DNA of 64,000 nucleotides from Streptomyces sp. HUAS 15-9 (GTDB lineage: Bacteria > Actinomycetota > Actinomycetes > Streptomycetales > Streptomycetaceae), in contig NZ_CP106798.1 in NCBI RefSeq assembly GCF_025642155.1, forward strand, positions 3,162,001-3,226,000, written 5' to 3'. The position numbers and the translations under genes are program-made. The first letter of the stretch is position 1. Each line of letters starts with the position of its first letter. Shown piece after piece: positions 60,599-64,000 of the stretch. The notes under the pieces are model-generated. The model was not told where the DNA came from. It did no database searches and worked only from the letters and a program-made list of their open reading frames with translations.

Positions 60599-60978
60599 GC
60601 GGCGGCCACCTCGGTGCCGCGAATTCGGCGCGAGCCGACGTCGACGCCGTGGATACGCCGTGGCCCTACGTCGACGCCGTGCACGGCGAGCCAGAGGGCC
60701 CGACGGCGGGCGCGCTGCTGTCTGGCCTGCTCGCGCTGTTCGTGGGCGAGGAGGTAGGGGCGGACGAGTCGGGAGTCCTCGCCGCGGAGGGGGATTTCGT
60801 GCGGGGAGGGGCGGCGGTGGGGTGCGACAGGGGCAGCAGGCACGGGGGTGAGCGGTGCCCCTCCCTCGGCGGAGTGCCGGTGACGCCCGGAGGCGGGCCA
60901 CAGCGGCCGCAGCAGCGGCTCGACGAGGCGGACGATATGGTGCAACACGTTCTCAACTCCAGAGTGGTTGAGGGCCAT
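60595..60978 (-). CDS. Arg-rich small hypothetical protein
   Basis: A 127-residue protein, MALNHSGVENVLHHIVRLVEPLLRPLWPASGRHRHSAEGG at the start, ending with a repeated motif (GVDVGPRRIHGVDVGSRRIRGTEV). Strongly basic in the middle (REQARQQRARRRALWLA). It overlaps the next gene by four bases and diverges from the TPR regulator at 61156. Function unknown; probably a partner of the 121-residue protein. Confidence 0.65.
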   Translation of the reverse strand: MALNHSGVENVLHHIVRLVEPLLRPLWPASGRHRHSAEGGAPLTPVPAAPVAPHRRPSPHEIPLRGEDSRLVRPYLLAHEQREQARQQRARRRALWLAVHGVDVGPRRIHGVDVGSRRIRGTEVAAA

Positions 60979-61155
60979 GCCCCCGGGCCGTCGCAAGCGG
61001 TCGCGGGGGTCCTTTCTCTCGGCCGAGATCACTCGGCGCCTGTGCAAGAGGTAACCGCTCGGACACCCTCCGCAGGTACCGTTGGAAGACGGTGGGACCG
61101 TGAACGCCGTGAACGCCGTCGTTGAACACCATGCAAGCCGTCGGGAGTTGAGGAC

Positions 61156-62505
61156 ATGGCACGGAAGCGCACCCCCAACCACGCCCTGGACAAGCTGCTT
61201 GACCAGGCACGATGGACCAGGACCCAGCTCGCACAGCAGGTGAACCGCCTCGGCTCTCAGGCAGGACTCGACCTTACGTACGACCGCACCGCAGTCGCGC
61301 ACTGGATTGCAGGAGTCCAACCAAAGCCCCAGGTCAGGGCCCTGATCGTCGAATCCCTCTCGGCACGGCTGGGACGACCCGTCACCCATGCGGAAGTCGG
61401 CCTGGAGCCTGCCCCGTCACTCACGGGATCCGAAAACGCCGACACTGTCGAGGAGTTGATCGACCTCGGAAGGGCAACCATGGATCCGTCCCGCCGCAGC
61501 GTGCTGGCCGCCACGGTCTTCTCTGCCGCACTGTCAGTTCCCGCGTTCACCCTCCCCGCGCGAGCGGCGGAGGAACCGGTGACTCCCGGCAAAAGGACCG
61601 TTCGTATCGGCTCTTCACAGGTGCAGTCGATCCGCACAATGACCGACCGGATCGCGGACATCCTCGATGAACTCGGCGCCGGGCACGCGATGCCCATGGC
61701 GTCCGCGTTCCTCGTCAACACCGTCGGCCCCTGGCTCCAGGCACAGGCCACGGAATCCGTCCGCAAGAACATGCTGGCCGCCGCGTCCGACCTCACGTAC
61801 CTGACCGGATGGATGGCCATGTACGAGAAGGCCCACGGCCTCGGACAGCGCTACTACATCCAGGCCCTCGGCCTGGCTCGCGAGGCGGAAGACCACGTCA
61901 CCTACTGCAGGACGCTGCGGGGCATGTCTCTCCAAGCCTCCAACCTGGGCTACGGCCAGAAGGCTCTGGAACTCGCCGACTCCGCAGCGGAAGCTGCCCC
62001 CTCTGCGGGCCCGCGACTCGTGGCGTTCCTGCGCGGACAGCAGGCTCACTCCTCGTCCATGGTGGGCCTCAAGCAACAAGCCCACACCCGCCTGAAAGAA
62101 GCGGAGATGGCGCTGTCGAGGGCGGACAATCGCCGGGACGCGATCGGCGGCTACGACCAGACCGCCTACCTCTTCCACGTCTCCCATGTGCTGTACGAGG
62201 AGAAGGATTTCACGGGCTCGATCAAAGCCCTGAAGCAGTCGATCCGCCTCCAGCCGAAGCAGGAACGCCAGGGCCGTGTGCACGCCTATGCGCTTCTCGC
62301 GCAGCGCCAGCTACGCGTCGGCCACTTGGACGCAGCCTGCGAGAGCTGGTCACGGTTCCTTGACGAGTACGAACACGTGTCGTCCAACCGTGGTGACGAC
62401 CACTTCCGCACGATGAGCACGGAGCTGCGTCGGCACGCAACCGCGCGCCCTGTGCGAGAGCTTGCGCTTCGCGCGCGGGACGTGGCTGCGGCCAAGGCTG
62501 CCTGA
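61156..62505 (+). CDS. HTH-like TPR regulator
   Basis: A 449-residue protein. The first 80 residues (NHALDKLLDQARWTRTQLAQQVNRLGSQAGLDLTYDRTAVAHWIAGVQPKPQVRALIVESLSARLG) look like an XRE-type HTH. A hydrophobic segment SRRSVLAATVFSAALSVPAF (about 116-135), with a Tat-like double Arg, separates it from a long alpha-helical TPR region. Streptomycetes use this kind of protein as a regulator. It is followed 64 bp later by a DUF397 gene. Location, cytosolic or membrane, is unclear. Confidence 0.82.
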   Translation: MARKRTPNHALDKLLDQARWTRTQLAQQVNRLGSQAGLDLTYDRTAVAHWIAGVQPKPQVRALIVESLSARLGRPVTHAEVGLEPAPSLTGSENADTVEELIDLGRATMDPSRRSVLAATVFSAALSVPAFTLPARAAEEPVTPGKRTVRIGSSQVQSIRTMTDRIADILDELGAGHAMPMASAFLVNTVGPWLQAQATESVRKNMLAAASDLTYLTGWMAMYEKAHGLGQRYYIQALGLAREAEDHVTYCRTLRGMSLQASNLGYGQKALELADSAAEAAPSAGPRLVAFLRGQQAHSSSMVGLKQQAHTRLKEAEMALSRADNRRDAIGGYDQTAYLFHVSHVLYEEKDFTGSIKALKQSIRLQPKQERQGRVHAYALLAQRQLRVGHLDAACESWSRFLDEYEHVSSNRGDDHFRTMSTELRRHATARPVRELALRARDVAAAKAA

Positions 62506-62569
62506 GGTCTTCAGCACTCAGGAACGTTCGGTATATGGGCCGAGGGACAGTGAAGGATCTTCGAACGCG

Positions 62570-62791
62570 ATGACTGACCGAACCATCCTGAACGCGTCAA
62601 TGCCGAACGGCTGGCGGAAGTCCTCCTACAGCAACGACCAGGGCGGCAGCTGCCTGGAGGTCCTGGACGGCCACCCCACGGGCGTGCCGGTCCGCGATTC
62701 CAAGTCCCCCGAGGGGCCTGCGTTGGTCTTCCTGTCAGCTGGGTGGACGGCATTCGTTGCAGCGGTCAAGGTCGGAAGCCTCCCCGCCTGA
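62570..62791 (+). CDS. DUF397 family protein
   Basis: A 73-residue protein: MPNGWRKSSYSNDQGGSCLEVLDGHPTGVPVRDSKSPEGPALVFLSAGWTAFVAAVKVG, a textbook DUF397 domain. In Streptomyces these pair with XRE-type regulators as small antagonists (WhiJ-like systems). ATG 62570 follows AAGGA. Here the partner is the TPR regulator 64 bp upstream, inside the restriction locus. Confidence 0.88.
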   Translation: MTDRTILNASMPNGWRKSSYSNDQGGSCLEVLDGHPTGVPVRDSKSPEGPALVFLSAGWTAFVAAVKVGSLPA

Positions 62792-62850
62792 CCGCTCCAC
62801 ACCACTATCCGTCCGGCCGTCGCTCCTCCCACGGCGAGGGCCGGATGCTG

Positions 62851-64000
62851 TTACGCAGCCACCGAGGCGGTACCCCTCCCCGAAAGCAGATCGTCCGCGA
62901 GGCCCTGGCTAATCCGATGCAGCTTAGCCAATTCCTCTAGTTCGCTACTAATTTGCTCGTCGAATGAGCGCGCAAGGGCTACGACCTTTCGCTGCCCCGC
63001 CCGTGGAACGTTCGGAACCAACAGCCTGCGGACCGCAGTCTGGGAAATGTTTCCCTGCCCAGTGCTACCACTGAGCAACGCCTCAACCTGGGCACGAACA
63101 GCTTCGCCACTCAGAATGGTGAACAAGTAATCCGCATTTGATCGCTCTTCGTTAGGAATCAGGCGCAAAGTCTTGTCGCTCAACATGAGCTTGGCTCGCG
63201 TACGCCCGACGAGACATACCACGCCGACAAGGCTTCGGGCTCCATTTGCTCGCGCCATCAGAAGGTCGCCGGGCCGAACTTCAAGATCCATCCGTGGAGA
63301 CAAGCCGTGAGGGAGTCGCTTGGACTCATTTGGGGAGAAGTACCCGGATGTCACAGCACTTACTCGAATAACTCCCCACTCATCCGGCCCAGGCGGCACA
63401 GCCTCGCAAGCTGGACTCCAGCCAGCTTCGATCCGCTCCAGGAGTGAACTGAGCGACACAGCCCTCTCCTCACCTGATGGAATCTCAGATTCGATGGCAG
63501 ACATCAAAGCCGCCTGCCGGGTACTGCGCAACTTGGCGATCGACGCCTCAGTTCCGCGCTTCAACTCGGTAAAACTGTCGATCACCTCAACGATCCGCCG
63601 CTGCGCAGCCACCGGAATCAAGGGAAACAATAGCGCCCCGAACCGGTCGCCACCCAGGTGAGCAATACTGGTCGTCTGTTTGGCAATCGCAGCGAAGACC
63701 CCGGTCGCCAGCCAACGCTCGAAGACTACCTGGGCATATGCAGGAAGAACATCAACACCCGGCCGGAACCGGATCAAGGTGTTCTGAAAGCAGAACTTTC
63801 CCTCCGCTCCGTCGTAAATCGCGCTACGCCCAACGAGTTCTAGACTCTGCCCCTCATTTAGCAGAATGTCACCGGGCTTGAGTCCATACGTTTCACGCTC
63901 CGCGCCAGTGAACCCCATTGTGTTCACATCCGCGTAGTCAATCCGCCCCAGATGAACGTTCGCCACGCGCAGATACGGGAACTGCCCAGGCGCATCCCGG
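62851..64000 (-). CDS. hsdS: Type I restriction enzyme HsdS (specificity subunit), partial
   Basis: The frame is open to the window edge, so the N-terminus is missing; 383 residues are visible. It has the HsdS repeats: PYLRVANVHLGRIDYADV, VAAQRRIVEVIDSFTELKRGTEASIAKLRSTRQAALMSAI and later VPRAGQRKVVALARSFDEQISSELEELAKLHRISQGLADDLLSGRG. Target-recognition domains lie between. It binds the DNA recognition site for methylation and restriction. hsdM probably follows beyond 64 kb. Lower GC than its neighbours indicates horizontal exchange. Confidence 0.87.
   Translation of the reverse strand, partial: RDAPGQFPYLRVANVHLGRIDYADVNTMGFTGAERETYGLKPGDILLNEGQSLELVGRSAIYDGAEGKFCFQNTLIRFRPGVDVLPAYAQVVFERWLATGVFAAIAKQTTSIAHLGGDRFGALLFPLIPVAAQRRIVEVIDSFTELKRGTEASIAKLRSTRQAALMSAIESEIPSGEERAVSLSSLLERIEAGWSPACEAVPPGPDEWGVIRVSAVTSGYFSPNESKRLPHGLSPRMDLEVRPGDLLMARANGARSLVGVVCLVGRTRAKLMLSDKTLRLIPNEERSNADYLFTILSGEAVRAQVEALLSGSTGQGNISQTAVRRLLVPNVPRAGQRKVVALARSFDEQISSELEELAKLHRISQGLADDLLSGRGTASVAA

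Noticed and set aside
1..64000. tRNA, rRNA, prophage or antibiotic gene cluster
   Set aside because: I found no tRNA-like cloverleaf, rRNA stretch, phage structural genes or PKS/NRPS modules by eye.

Overview
The window is a chromosomal segment of a high-GC actinomycete, almost certainly a Streptomyces. The evidence is strong G/C third-position bias, many GTG starts, GTGA stop/start overlaps, Tat and lipoprotein signals, DUF397, DUF6177 and Imm49 proteins, leaderless-type promoters, and gene pairs such as citA next to a RecD2 helicase. No rRNA, tRNA or CRISPR array was recognised by eye.

Layout. 1-2.2 kb: end of an inositol catabolism operon (Cgl0159-type aldolase, iolC) diverging from a small HTH protein. 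2.3-6.4 kb: zinc alcohol dehydrogenase, and an MMPL exporter diverging from a TetR regulator over a long palindrome. 6.6-10.3 kb: PrsW-type membrane protease and a copper module (CopZ, CopA) behind a CsoR-type operator. 10.3-14.7 kb: a 622-bp gene-free stretch with two hairpins sharing one C6/G6 loop, citrate synthase and RecD2. 14.7-18.0 kb: a mobile island in which a ribbon-helix-helix gene diverges from TnpB, and the TnpB element is interrupted by a decayed IS110-family element. 18-19.6 kb: frameshifted ribokinase and an MmpS-like lipoprotein.

20-33 kb: a compact type VII secretion (T7SS) locus: two Esx-like proteins, a DUF6507 protein, a large polymorphic toxin with a nuclease-like tip, its Imm49 immunity protein, a membrane protein, EccD, a frameshifted MinD-like ATPase, three-ATPase EccC and DUF6177. 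EccB, EccE and mycosin are not in the window.

33-38 kb: a sugar or cyclitol catabolic operon (MocA-like dehydrogenase, DHDPS-like aldolase, TIM-barrel isomerase, small protein) diverging from a LacI regulator. 38-49 kb: MarR-GNAT fusion, second TIM-barrel isomerase, MFS transporter behind a 128-bp tandem duplication, EPSP-synthase paralogue coupled to a small hydrolase, Tat-exported GH3 hexosaminidase, and secreted proteins including an S37 tripeptidyl aminopeptidase. 48.7-55.3 kb: fused asymmetric ABC exporter, phytase-like esterase, serine hydrolase and I36 peptidase inhibitor. 55.3-64 kb: thiamine-enzyme remnant, then a type I restriction locus (metallopeptidase, HsdR, two small proteins, TPR regulator, DUF397, HsdS running off the end), in which HsdR and HsdS are separated by a regulator module.

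Ribokinase and the MinD-like ATPase each carry a single-base indel in a C run, so sequencing error and real decay both need considering.
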